A program made the translations under genes and the position numbers. Shown here piece by piece: positions 33,741 to 44,470 of a stretch of DNA of 64,000 bases; position 1 is the stretch's first letter; each line of letters begins with the position of its first letter. The stretch covers positions 434,001 to 498,000 of the forward strand of contig VTFK01000144.1 in NCBI GenBank assembly GCA_009617715.1. Reading direction: 5' to 3'. The notes under the pieces are model-generated. The model made no database searches. It was not told where the DNA came from and saw only the letters and a program-made list of their open reading frames with translations. The stretch is from Plectrocnemia conspersa (taxonomy: Eukaryota; Arthropoda; Insecta; Trichoptera; Polycentropodidae).

Positions 33741-36458
33741 ACCGTCGATAACCATGATGACTTTCTTAGAAGGATTACCAAGTCTTTGTACTATGGAAAA
33801 TTGCCGACTATCTCCTGCTTGAGTCTTCCCGTTATGGGTAAATTAAAAATAATTTATACATAATCGCTAATTTTACTTTATAATAATAATACAATTTTTG
33901 CTACTAAGTTTAAATAGCTCGATTTATATATGGAATTAATTGTATTTTTTTTATTTTACATATCTCTTTAGAAAAAAATCTTGTAGTGTTTTTAAATCAT
34001 AACATGTTACAGAATTGTCCGCTGACATTTTTTCCGAGGCTCAAAAAGGAAAGTCGCTAAAACGACTCTATTTAGAAGACGCTGCCGAATTTAGCAGAAA
34101 CGCTTGCATTTCTCCGTGCTCATTGGTCCTGGCTTTGGTTTATCTCGATCGATTGAAAACGTACAATCCTGAATATGTTGCAAACATGGCTCCCGCGGAA
34201 CTCTTCTTGGTCTCACTGGTAATTAGTTTTATCTACTATATTATATTCTATTATGTAACGTATTTTATTTCTATTTATGTTTTTGTAGTTAGTGTCGAAT
34301 AAATTTTTACAAGACAGTGGCGAAGATGATGAAGTTTTTCCGGACGAATGGGCTACTTCCGCAGGCATGACATCCGAAGCTTTGAATCAGATTGAGCGAG
34401 ACTTCTTACATGCTATAGTCAGTATAAATAATAATTATATTTTTAAGAGATATGTGAAGGGCAAAGATCATCATTGTTTTGCAATGGTATGACGAAGATG
34501 TTGTTTTATAATTTCCATGCAAATTATTTTACCAAACAATTTGTCATTAAATTATAAAATCATTTAATATGCATAAAATAACCTTGTACAATCTTTGTAG
34601 AACTATATGTTTATTGAAATATACTTTATATCGGTAGTGCCATAAATACGTGCCATTTTTACACCAGTTTTAAAACGCATAGCAAAAAGACTAGAGGTGC
34701 AAATTTCATGATTGTTTTGCTATGCATTTTGAAGTTAAAAAATATATTTATAATTAATTTTATAATGTTAACTTATTATTTGATAAGTAAATAATTCCAT
34801 AAATGATCAGTTAAAAAAATAAAAGTGATCAGTTATTAACCCTTTGAACTCCTATGTCTAGGTGGGCCGACATTTTTTAAAAATAATTTAAATCTATTTT
34901 GATATTTTTTTATTGGAAACATCAGGCTATATTTTAGTTGATAATTGACACATTTCCTGATTTTTTATGAAATTTAATTCCGCACATAAAGGGTTAACTG
35001 ATAGGCACTAGTAAATTTATAAATTTTAAAATGTCTGATTGTTGCGAAACTTCCATTTACTGTTCAAATCTAAACTTAACCTAAACAAATCGACTTAATA
35101 AAAGTTGAAAAAACTATAGCTAGTTTTTAAACTTTTATTAGGTAGGTCAAGTTTGGTTTGTTTAGTTCGTTTCGGTTAAACACTAGGTTTATAAGGATAA
35201 ATCCGTCAATTTTATGTCATTAAAAATAGATATAAAATAAGAAATTTTCAAAAATAAAAAGTGTTAATATACAGTCGACCTCCTTATAGCGTAGAGATTG
35301 GTACTTCGTTATAGGAATACTACGTTATAAGGGACAAGGCACCCATACAAAATTGAAGGTTAGGTTTGTTCAACTGTATTTTGTGAATTTAACGAAATCA
35401 GTAAACTATACATTTTTTCCCAATTTTTTTTTGTATTAAATGACCTTGTAATTAGTTTGTAAACAAGAGCACGTGCCCTGTGTTCTTATTGTGACACACG
35501 CGCGAAGAATGTCCTTGATTTTGCGAGTACCAGGGGAGTCAAATGCTATCTGATACAAATCAGACCAGAATTCTGATTGATACTTTTTGCTAGTATAAAT
35601 ATAATTTCATTAACAAGAGTAGTTTAAATGTATAATATCAAACAATTTATTTATAATTTCACTAATCAATATCAGTGAAACTATTTATTCACTGTGGGGA
35701 TAATTCAGTACGCGTACGTTCGGAACGTCATTGAGTATTACTTGTTATATCTGTGATACTAATGTTTTTATCTTTACAGGATTGGCGAGTGTTTGTGAGC
35801 GAAGCTCAATTTGACACGTCTCTGGAATGGCTCGAGCATCAAATATCAATGCGGCAGGCAAAATCGCGAGGATGGTTTACCTACACTGACCTGGCAAACA
35901 TCAGCAACACTTGTGATAACGGAGCGTTGATGAAGTGCTTAGCGACCGTCTACGCCGCCCTATCCATAAGTTATTTAGCTAGCGTTTATACAATTGTTGC
36001 TTCGTCTCTAATAGTCTCCCACAGTCTGATGGTCTTGTCCACTTCGAACGCTCTCTTGAACAACCTGCTTCGACAACACCGGAAGCTACTTATACCACGA
36101 GACGACCAACTCCTCCGTACCTGCTAAGATTGTAGACGATAATATTTTAAATTACGATACGACCGCTTTGGACAATTTAGATAGTTTAAATTATGAAGAA
36201 GAACGAATCGATAACGAGACTGTTTATCCCATTAATAGTTACACCCCAGACTTTGCACCAATTTATGTATCTTTTCTGAAAGAAATGTTGCAATTTTCCT
36301 TTCTAAGTAACCACTTGAGCAATCCAAAGGTTGATCTTTACATTGACAAGGAATTGTCCAAGGATTTAGGCAGTTGGGATTACTACAATAGAAACAATTG
36401 CAAGGATTTGCACTCGCCGTTGCAAGTCATGGTGTGGACTCCGATCATCTCTTGTTGA
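33741..36458 (+). CDS. CNPPD1: CNPPD1 (cyclin Pas1/PHO80 domain protein), first exon not found, frame break in last exon
   Basis: Exons seen: 33741-33837, 34013-34218, 34289-34417, 35780-36458. The first reads DDFLRRITKSLYYGKLP, the second LEDAAEFSRNACISPCSLVL then ALVYLDRLKTYNPEY, the third LVSNKFLQDSGEDDEVF then PDEWATSAGM and NQIERDFLHAI, and the fourth DWRVFVSEAQFDTSLEWLE and RGWFTYTDL. This matches vertebrate CNPPD1 (about 410 residues), a cyclin-fold protein with a hydrophobic segment; its biochemical role is little known. Junction phases fit. The start codon must lie in an unrecognised upstream exon. In the last exon the frame stays open to TAA at 36125-36127, but from about 36060 the +1 frame is open to TGA at 36456-36458 and reads FDNTGSYLYHETTNSSVP onward, so a one-base change near 36064-36065 probably splits the true C-terminus. 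Confidence 0.9.
34836..34997. mobile_element. piggyBac-like MITE, TTAA-flanked, in CNPPD1 intron
   Basis: A 162-bp element starts TTAA-CCCTTTGAACTCC and ends CGCACATAAAGGG-TTAA. TTAA target duplications with CCC...GGG ends are the signature of piggyBac-family non-autonomous elements. The inverted match is short (CCCTTT), so the assignment rests on the TTAA flanks and the ends together. It lies in the CNPPD1 intron 34418-35779. Confidence 0.65.
35272..35345. mobile_element. End of a pogo/Tc1-like MITE in CNPPD1 intron
   Basis: 'tacagtcgacctccttatag' followed by 'ttcgttataggaatactacg' and 'ttataagg' is the kind of end found in pogo/Tigger-type elements (TA, then CAGTCGACCTC). The opposite end is not recognised, so the element is truncated or misassigned. 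Confidence 0.3.
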
Positions 36459-38989
36459 TAAAAAAACGGTATTAAAAATATCCAGGGTATAAACTTTGTA
36501 AATGTATTTATACAAAATCTCTAAAGTATTTTCTTAATGTGATGGAAATTTTATATTTTTCGACTAATTAGAGAACGTTTCATTTTTACTTTGTTGACTA
36601 TTAACTATTGTGAGATATTCGATTTTAGTTGCTTTGTTGAGATTTGTTATCTAAAAAAAGTACAAGTGGGTGATTTCAACAATTTATATAATTTTGGTAT
36701 TTGGCTGTCGCTTTATATTGGGCGGGCTCACACATATTATTAATGAGCCCATTGCACAACCTTTTAATTTGGTTATAATTTTGAATTTCAAGCTTTAATC
36801 TAATTATCATTTCGTAAATAGCGGTCACTATTATTTCATAATGAAATTGATTTGATGTAATTTTATATGGTTAATAATCGATACTGTAATGTGGTTTTCT
36901 CACGCGTTACTTTCTATTATACCTGGTTTCCACGGATATTTTAATTATTGTATTTGTGGCATATTATCAAATCAAACACCTGTTGATAATGCTATTGTGC
37001 GGTTTTATTTATTTATGTATAAGTTTCAAAAGCGAAAAAAATACATAATCTATTACTTGTATTTATTCCTATAAATACTCGATTAAAAATTGATTTTTGT
37101 AATTTTTAATAAAAATTCCGAAAAATAAGTACAAATTTTTATTATATAAATCAGGCACTGTATTTATATAAATTATTAAAAATAATTATTGTAACAACAT
37201 AAAATTTGATGATCATTGTTGATTTTTTAAATTGTTGAAATAAAAAAAAATTAAAAATATTTCTTTTAATTAAATTCCTACCACCTTAAATTTTATTTCA
37301 TTCATTATTTACATATTTAACCTTTGTCACTCGTTATGTTTTCCTGATGAATTCATTATTACTAGAATTTAATTCAATAAAAATGTATAATTTTAATTTA
37401 TTTTATCATACAATACTCCTTTCTCCTTTTTTGAACTTTTTCAGAAAAAATGACAAGATGACAAGGTTCATTTTACCGAATAACATTTTATAACTAAAAC
37501 TGTTGTTCAATTTTGAGCCCAGTTTGAAAAATACTTATATAAATAATAAGAGAATTAATTTTTAGCCCTTTTGTATCGTATTGCCATATTATTACCACCG
37601 TCTTTTATCCATCCCTCGTACGACATTGCTGTCTGTCGCATCTCTTCTCTTCTGTCTGTATATCTTTGATTATTTCGAGAACAAATTGCTTAATATATAT
37701 GCAGATTTTATAAATGGTTTATCTTTTACACCAGCAGTTTCCAAATTAGGGAATGCGCCTGCCTGTGAAAAGCATATTTTTCAGTTTTTGAAGGAAAATT
37801 TATTTTTATTATTATAAAATGTGCCTGAATTACTTTATCAAATAAGGGGATGAATATGGGGTAACATAACGTTTGAAATTCACTGCCTTCAACAGTTTAT
37901 AGCTAAGTAAATAATCTTATATATAATTGTTCTAAGCTGCTTCAGGACGCGCATATTTTAATATTTTAAAATTAATCATTCTTTGCTCAATTTGTAAATC
38001 GTATCTCTTTGAATGAACGGTGTATTATTAATACTCGTAAACAAATGAAATATATTTTATTATAATTAATAAAAATATAAACGGAGTTGGCTCGATGATT
38101 TCTGAGCTAATAAATTCTTTTGTTGTCGACCAATGAAAAATAAGCATTCAAATATAAAACAAGATGGCCGACAGTTTTAAATAATTTTGCTACGCGACAG
38201 TAATTTTCATTATTTTGTCATCTGTCTTGTTTGATTTGACACAATATAAATATTCGTATTGCAAATTAACTAGGTGTGTTATAACTATGAAAATGAAGTA
38301 TATACATGTGTGTGAGGGTTAGAAGAATACGCTGATTAAACTATACAAACAATCTTCCTGTTGAAATCTTGAGTCCTGAGGCCGAAAAGTGAGTTTTTCC
38401 TTTTAAATTACATAAACATTATAAATGCTTCTGATTTAATGCACATATTCGTTAGATTTGACAGAATATAATTACTCGAATTGCAAATGTATACTTAGTA
38501 CGTATGAGGATTGAGGTTAATGTCGATCAAACTATATAAATGCTAATAAATGTATTTTTTTATCTATTGATATTTGGGGATACTATCTTCACGATGATCG
38601 CGTGACAATGATTGTGATGCAGTCGGTTATTTCGCTGAAAAAATTTGGTTACAGCAAAATAAATTAAAACTAATATTGCAGCAAAAAAAATCACCTAGAT
38701 TGTTCCGTTCCAAGAGACGACTCGCAATATACATTAGTGTAGTTTCTTGGATGTTATCTAATAGATGACATTTTACAATGATTATAAATATGTGATTGCA
38801 TACCTGGAATAATCGATAGCCAAAATATCTAAGTTTATATATACCAATTCTACGTTGTCGCCATTTAGGTCATCAAATTGTTCCATCATTGCTTCTGAAA
38901 AATAATTTAAAACAATAACACCCATTCACATTATTACTACTAATATAATCCATAAATTAAATTTAAACAACAAGATTATATTGTTCACA
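36459..38989. other. Intergenic, downstream of CNPPD1
   Basis: AT-rich with no gene. It includes the 222-bp-period duplication (38235-38510). At 37730-37800 'ccagcagtttccaaattagg' followed by 'gaatgcgcctgcc' resembles a hAT terminus, without a partner. Confidence 0.5.
38235..38510. repeat. Imperfect tandem duplication, period about 222 bp
   Basis: 'tttgacacaatataaatatt' with 'cgtattgcaaat' at 38235 is matched by 'tttgacagaatataattact' with 'cgaattgcaaatg' at 38457. Both are followed by a weakly similar tail containing 'aaactatacaaa' or 'aaactatataaa'. The second copy is cut short or has diverged. No gene is near. Confidence 0.5.
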
Positions 38990-39930
38990 AATATATGTAC
39001 TCTAGTTTTAAAAATGTGTTACTAGAAGCACAAAATCACATTGCATATACATATATCCAGGCCTGCCGAGAGGTGACAAATTACTGGGGCACATTCTCCT
39101 TGAGAGGCCCGGCTCTAGAAAAATCATAGTAAGGATATATGTATAAAAAAAAACTGAGCTTAAATACATAATGAATCTGATCTAAACTACATCTGTTTGA
39201 GATGTATGTACTGATGTGTTTCAGGTATAAGTTCCTTCAGCCCTTTTGTACATATTATACGATAAATAAAAGAAGCGGAACATTGCCTTCAAAAGCACCC
39301 ACTTTCTATGTAGTACTTTCACAATAAACATTATTATTCAAAGAGACAGATTGAAGTCGTTTGCCACGGCTCCGTTTGTGTTACAATTTAACTGAAAATT
39401 ATTGTTGACTTTATTGCTTTTGGAACGTTTAAAAAAGATTAGACATGAGAGGAAATATTCAACGAATATAAATTAGTAGCAGTAAATTTAGGTGTTTGAT
39501 CTGAATTTTTAGTTCGAATACCTAAGTAAAAAGCAAATAAATAACGAAAAATCAACATCAGCACCAGCTGAATAATATAAATTTAGTGTTTTTATAGATT
39601 GCAAAATAAATAAATAATACATTTAGTTTCATGTGGTTATTCCTAAAAAAATAGTCTCGAATCTATCCCGAATATATTTTTAAAACATGTCATTTCTATA
39701 AAATCATATCGGAATACATTTTCACCAGTAGATATATATTTTTACCAGTGAAAATATAAATTATCTAGCAGATGTTAGTAAAATTATATGCTTTTAACTT
39801 TTCTATATGTAGTAATATATATATTTACATACTGTATTTTTTGGTAAAGTTATATTTTCACTAGTAAAGTCCAAATACATTTTCACCAGTAGATACATAT
39901 ATATTTCTACTAGCGAATATTCTCCTAATG
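38990..39930 (+). repeat. Interspersed repeat copy 1 (family shared with 43.2-44.5 and 60.9-61.6 kb)
   Basis: Starts near 'ccaggcctgccgagaggtga' and runs to about 39930. It contains 'cggaacattgccttcaaaag', 'ttgttgactttattgctttt', 'gaaaaatcaacat.agcacc' and repeated 'ttttcaccagtagatatata' blocks. The same blocks occur in reverse order and strand in 43600-44470. The GC-rich end looks like a hAT-type terminus, but no terminal inverted repeat is proven. This copy stops before the second half seen in the other two. Confidence 0.75.
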
Positions 39931-40078
39931 TTCTACAATTGGTCTATGAATTCTCCTAATGTTTTACATATAATTAAATAGATTCGTTGAGAGTTATTCA
40001 TAGGGTATTCACTGTTTTGACTAACGCTAGTTTTTTTATTGACTCTACGATTAGTCGTTCGCGATTAGATTGGTTGTT

Positions 40079-40266
40079 TAATAAATCGTTGGCGATGTAA
40101 CTAGCTTACGTCATAGTTAAAGCATTAAGCTCAATAGTCAAAGCATACATTAGCTAGTGAAAGTTTGTTAAACACGCTCGTCTAATAAATCGTTGGCGAT
40201 GTAACTAGCTCAGGTTGTAGTTAAAGCATTAAGCTCAATAGTTAAAGCATACATATACTAGTGAAC
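40079..40266. repeat. 104-bp tandem duplication, two copies
   Basis: 'taataaatcgttggcgatgt' occurs at 40079 and again at 40183. Both copies continue with 'aactagct', 'gtagttaaagcattaagctc' (with small changes in the first copy) and 'aaagcatacat'. Only two units are present, the second slightly shorter. It lies beside repeat copy 1. Confidence 0.85.
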
Positions 40267-41521
40267 GTATACACGAAATGTAACATTGTGAGCCTTAACT
40301 AAAACCCATAGTCAGTGTATACTTTATCAAAATTTATCATTTTAACCCTAGCATATACTATATAAAAAAATAGTAATAATTCTATGATCTGTTTCTTTTA
40401 GTCTTAAATTGAATTGTAATTATATCTGAAAAATAATGGATTTTTAAGATTGTATTTAATTTGACCACCTGAAAATTTGCTGAAAACATCGAAAATTAAC
40501 TATCTGTTGAAATAAGGGTGAAGTTTAAAAGTAAATGCGCAAATAGTTTTATCACAAATGCAAATATCCTAGCTGTATAAATTCATTCGATAAGTATTTC
40601 TTACAAGTATTATACATATATCAGTTTTTCATATATATTTCTATGGTTGATCCGCTACTGATGAGCTGCTGTTTCTGGTGGCAGCGATGGGAGTTTTAGT
40701 CTTCTGGGGGGAAGAAATGGAACTATTCCTATGCCTATATTTGAGAATAAAACAACTGTGACTGTTCTTAAATTGTCTATTTACATTGATGAGTCATCCT
40801 TTATCTCTCCGGCTCGCCGTATCATTGAAATTCAGTTTTTTCGCCTGTATCACATATTGGGCGCCACAGTTTCAAATTACCATTTACAAATGGCGATTGT
40901 GTTGAAGTAATATATCGACATACATTATAATTTAATGGGTAATACATATTGAAAACTTATAGTTAATTTATATCAGTTTAAAATGCCATCAATTTGTTTG
41001 TATGTTTTTTTACAGAAATATTTTAAAGGTTTTCAATAAATCACCTGTGTATTAAAGACACTAGTTTATGGGCTCGTATGTACTATTAAAATATAAGTGT
41101 AATTTATAATAATTTCAATACACATCTAATTTATTTTAATTAATGCTAGGTATTTCAAGCTGGTCCAGCTAAAATAATGTAGTATTGTCATGCTATTGTA
41201 CAACGACGAGATGTAATCCATTCACTTAGTTTGTTAACTATTTCACTTAATAGAATAATCCACTTATTCACGTCAAATTTCCTAAGTAATTATGTGTACC
41301 GGAAAAAACGGCAGCAATTAAATTGCCAAAAAATCATCTCATTATCAATGCGGATGAGTGCGTTGCTTACAAATTCAATTGATTTTGAAAACTTTCTGCC
41401 ACTCATTTTGGTGAGTTTTCACAACAATCTAAAACGAGCTGAGGTGGGGGCGCTCTCAGTGTGTTGTTGCACAATGATCTTCCCATAAACAATACCTGTT
41501 CATTTCTTGTGCTGTCGTGCT

Positions 41522-41706
41522 TCAGTGAACACATTCCGAGAATCGCGAGAGACATCAATCAAGTGTCAATTCGATTCATTGAAAATAAAAGTGAAGAATA
41601 GATAGTCAATAAAAAATAAAATTATTTCTTTAAACCTATGAAATAATTTTATTGTTTTGTATTTCTCTCTGTGCGTATGAGTCTTCAAAAGACGAATAAA
41701 ATTAGG
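41522..41706 (+). promoter_or_regulatory. Candidate transcription start and non-coding first exon
   Basis: TTCAGT at 41521-41526 fits the arthropod initiator (TCAGT, A at 41524), and AGACA at 41550-41554 is a DPE-like motif one base off the ideal +28 spacing. The stretch that follows is less AT-rich than its surroundings and ends at a good donor, 'attag|gtgagtga', near 41704-41706. It could be the 5' UTR exon of the 53.5-kb gene, which needs an upstream exon, but nothing links them directly. Confidence 0.3.
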
Positions 41707-42529
41707 TGAGTGACGAAATAATCATAATAATAATTTGTATTTCATGAATTGTCACTGTAAATATGTTATTTGTATGTATCGAAAATAGGAAAAAATATGT
41801 TAAAATTATATTAAAAATCTGTGTTTCACCTTTGTATTTGACACAAACGTAGAAAGTGTACTTTTCTATAATAATAGGTGATTTGCTTCTTCCTGATTTC
41901 GAACGTATTACAGAATCGATGAGAAATAGAAAAGAAGAAAATTATATGTTTGACATAGTGATAGTGAATTCTTACGTCTATTTATTATTATATGTCATCG
42001 ACACCGTAATTAATTGTAATAACTGAGCAAATATAAAAACAACAGTGCTATTTTTTTATAATAGGTATTTACAATTTAGTTCCGATAGATTTTCCAATAA
42101 CATAATTATTGGTGTAATTTATTTTATATAGTATTATACAATGAGTCTATTCCATACAGGCGTATAATGATACTATTTTTATTTGATATTTAAAATACGG
42201 TAATTTCATACAAGATTTAATAAGAGTAAGTCTTATTAAGATTTAATAATAGTATTGTTGCGTTACAACGGTGTAAACACAATCTAAAACTACTAAGCAA
42301 GTAGCGAGACACCAGACTGAAATCAGTGATATATTTTATATTAATTATAAACTATTATTACAGCTAATAATTAATATATGTAACTATGCATAACTCGATT
42401 TTATTTTATTTATTTATAACGATATTCACCTGTGAAATTGGGAAAATCATGGAAAACCTTATCTGTATTGCTCTTTAATAATTATAATTATATATTAATC
42501 ACCATTTGCTATCTTCCAGATACGATAAA

Positions 42530-42605
42530 CATTGCATAAAGGATTCGAACCCAGTTCTTTCAGTTATAATTTATCGATTCATACCACTGGTCTGTCGTAC
42601 TGGTA
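42530..42605 (-). repeat. tRNA-derived SINE head (A and B boxes)
   Basis: On the minus strand an A-box-like AGACCAGTGG (42584-42593) is followed about 33 nt later by a perfect B box, GGTTCGAATCC (42541-42551), preceded by GAACTG. This is the internal RNA polymerase III promoter layout of tRNA-derived SINEs. A cloverleaf cannot be completed, so it is not called a tRNA gene. Confidence 0.55.
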
Positions 42606-43124
42606 TCAGAAAAGCCTTGAATTAGAATTGATTCCTCTCGAATATAACAGTATTATTTGTACCTAGTAAGTGACATATGTAGTGAGTTGTATAATTATAT
42701 AATTTATAGTACTTTTACAGTATTTCAGTATTTATTAGGGTTATTTTTGTTTTTTAAACAGCGAAGTGGAAATTTTTTTTTTTAAAAATTATGACTTTAT
42801 ATAAAGAAATTATCATTAATAATTAATATCACAAACAGATCGCAATTTTATTGTAAGTTTTCCGTTAAAAAAACGTTGAGACAACAACATAAAAAGACCC
42901 AGCGTGAAAATTTGGGTTGTTTTGCTAATAAACTATTATTTTCCTCGAATAAAACTTATATTATTTGCTTGTAATATTTTTATTACATTTAATAGTGAAA
43001 TATCTAAATGTTTTCTTAATGGAAAGTGACAGCTTAAAATAAAATATTCAACGTGAAATATCAATTTATAAGTAAAAATATTCCGTTCGGTAAAAGTGTT
43101 GAATACAACATTCTTAGACCACTT

Positions 43125-43163
43125 AATATTTTTTCTAGGATTAAAAATCCTAGAAAAAATATT
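43125..43163. other. 39-nt hairpin with perfect 18-bp arms
   Basis: AATATTTTTTCTAGGATT (43125-43142) pairs exactly with AATCCTAGAAAAAATATT (43146-43163) over a 3-nt loop. It marks the boundary of repeat copy 2 and is probably a terminal hairpin of the element or its fusion point with a neighbour. Confidence 0.85.
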
Positions 43164-44470
43164 GCAGCGTTCCCATTGCGACGCCGCCGACACGATTTTA
43201 TTGCTTTTGACGTAAATTTTTGACTTCTGAGAAGTGATAATTGTTTTTGCGTTCTTCTGTTGATCAAAATTCGGTTTGAATATACTTTGATCAGCCCTTT
43301 TGTATTAGAAGTCTATAGTAATACCGATAAGGATAGATATCATATTTTTAAAACATAGTGTAATATCGAAATGCAGACAAACTATGGAGCAATATGTGTG
43401 TTGCGATATCTGTCTGTGCTTATTCTTCAGCTTATGTTCCCCTGAGAGATGTTTGTATTTTGGACTTGACCTAATGAAAGTTCAAAAACTAGTCTTAGAA
43501 CTTTCATTACGTTAGGTTAGGGTTTGAACAGAAAATGGACGTATCGCAACTGTTAAATTGAGTTTCATAGACATCTTAGAGCAGCGTATTAACGCTTATC
43601 AGTTAAATTATATTTTCGATAGTAGAAATATATATCTACTGGTGAAAAGGTCTGTGGAATTTACTAGTGAAAATATAACTTTACCATAAAATATACATTC
43701 ACTGTAACATTTATACATCGGATGTAAATAAATAATGATATGTATGTAAATATATATATTACTATATATAGAAAAGTTGAAATCATATAATTTACCTGCC
43801 AGATAATTTATATTTTCACTGGCAAAAATATATATCTACTGGTGAAAATGTATTCCGATATAATTTTATTGAAATGACATATTTTAAAAAATATTTTCAG
43901 GATAGATTCGAGACTATTTTTTTAGATTTACTGATTATACAATTTATAATAATTAAATTTATATAATTCAGCGGGTGCTAATGTTGATTTTTCGTTATTT
44001 CTTTGCTTATTTCTAGGTATTCGATCTGAATTTTCAGATCAAATACCTAAATTTACTGCTACTAATTTACATTTGTTGAATATTTTCTCTCATGTCTAAT
44101 ATTTTTTAAGCGTTTAAAAAGCAATAAAGTCAACAATAATCTGCAAATAAATTGTAGCACAAACAGAGCCGTGTCAAACTACTTTAATCTGTCCCTTTGA
44201 ATAATAATATTTATTGTGATAGTACTACACAGAAAATGGATGCTTTTGAAGGCAATGTTCCGCTCATTTTATTTATTGTATAATATGTATAAAAAAGGGC
44301 TAAAGGAACTTGTACCTTAAATACATCAGTATATATGTACATTTCAAATAACTGTAGTTTATGTCAGATTATTTGAGGTCGGTTTTTACTTTTTTTGTAC
44401 ATATATTCTTGCTATGATTTTTTCCAGAGTCGGACCCCTCAAGAAGAACGGGCCCCGGGAATTTGTCCCC
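43125..44470 (-). repeat. Interspersed repeat copy 2, inverted relative to copy 1
   Basis: The most complete copy, about 1.3 kb. Its right part (43600-44470) is the reverse complement of 38990-39930. Its left part (43180-43880) is the reverse complement of 60960-61530, with 'cgacacgattttattgcttt' at one end. A perfect 18-bp-arm hairpin (43125-43163) sits at the left boundary. No long open frame is present. Confidence 0.75.

Noticed and set aside
37581..37817. 78-codon plus-strand frame after CNPPD1
   Set aside because: AT-rich hydrophobic translation without domain or splice context; overlaps a likely transposon end.
42541..42605. Possible functional tRNA on the minus strand
   Set aside because: No acceptor stem or anticodon arm can be paired; better explained as a SINE.
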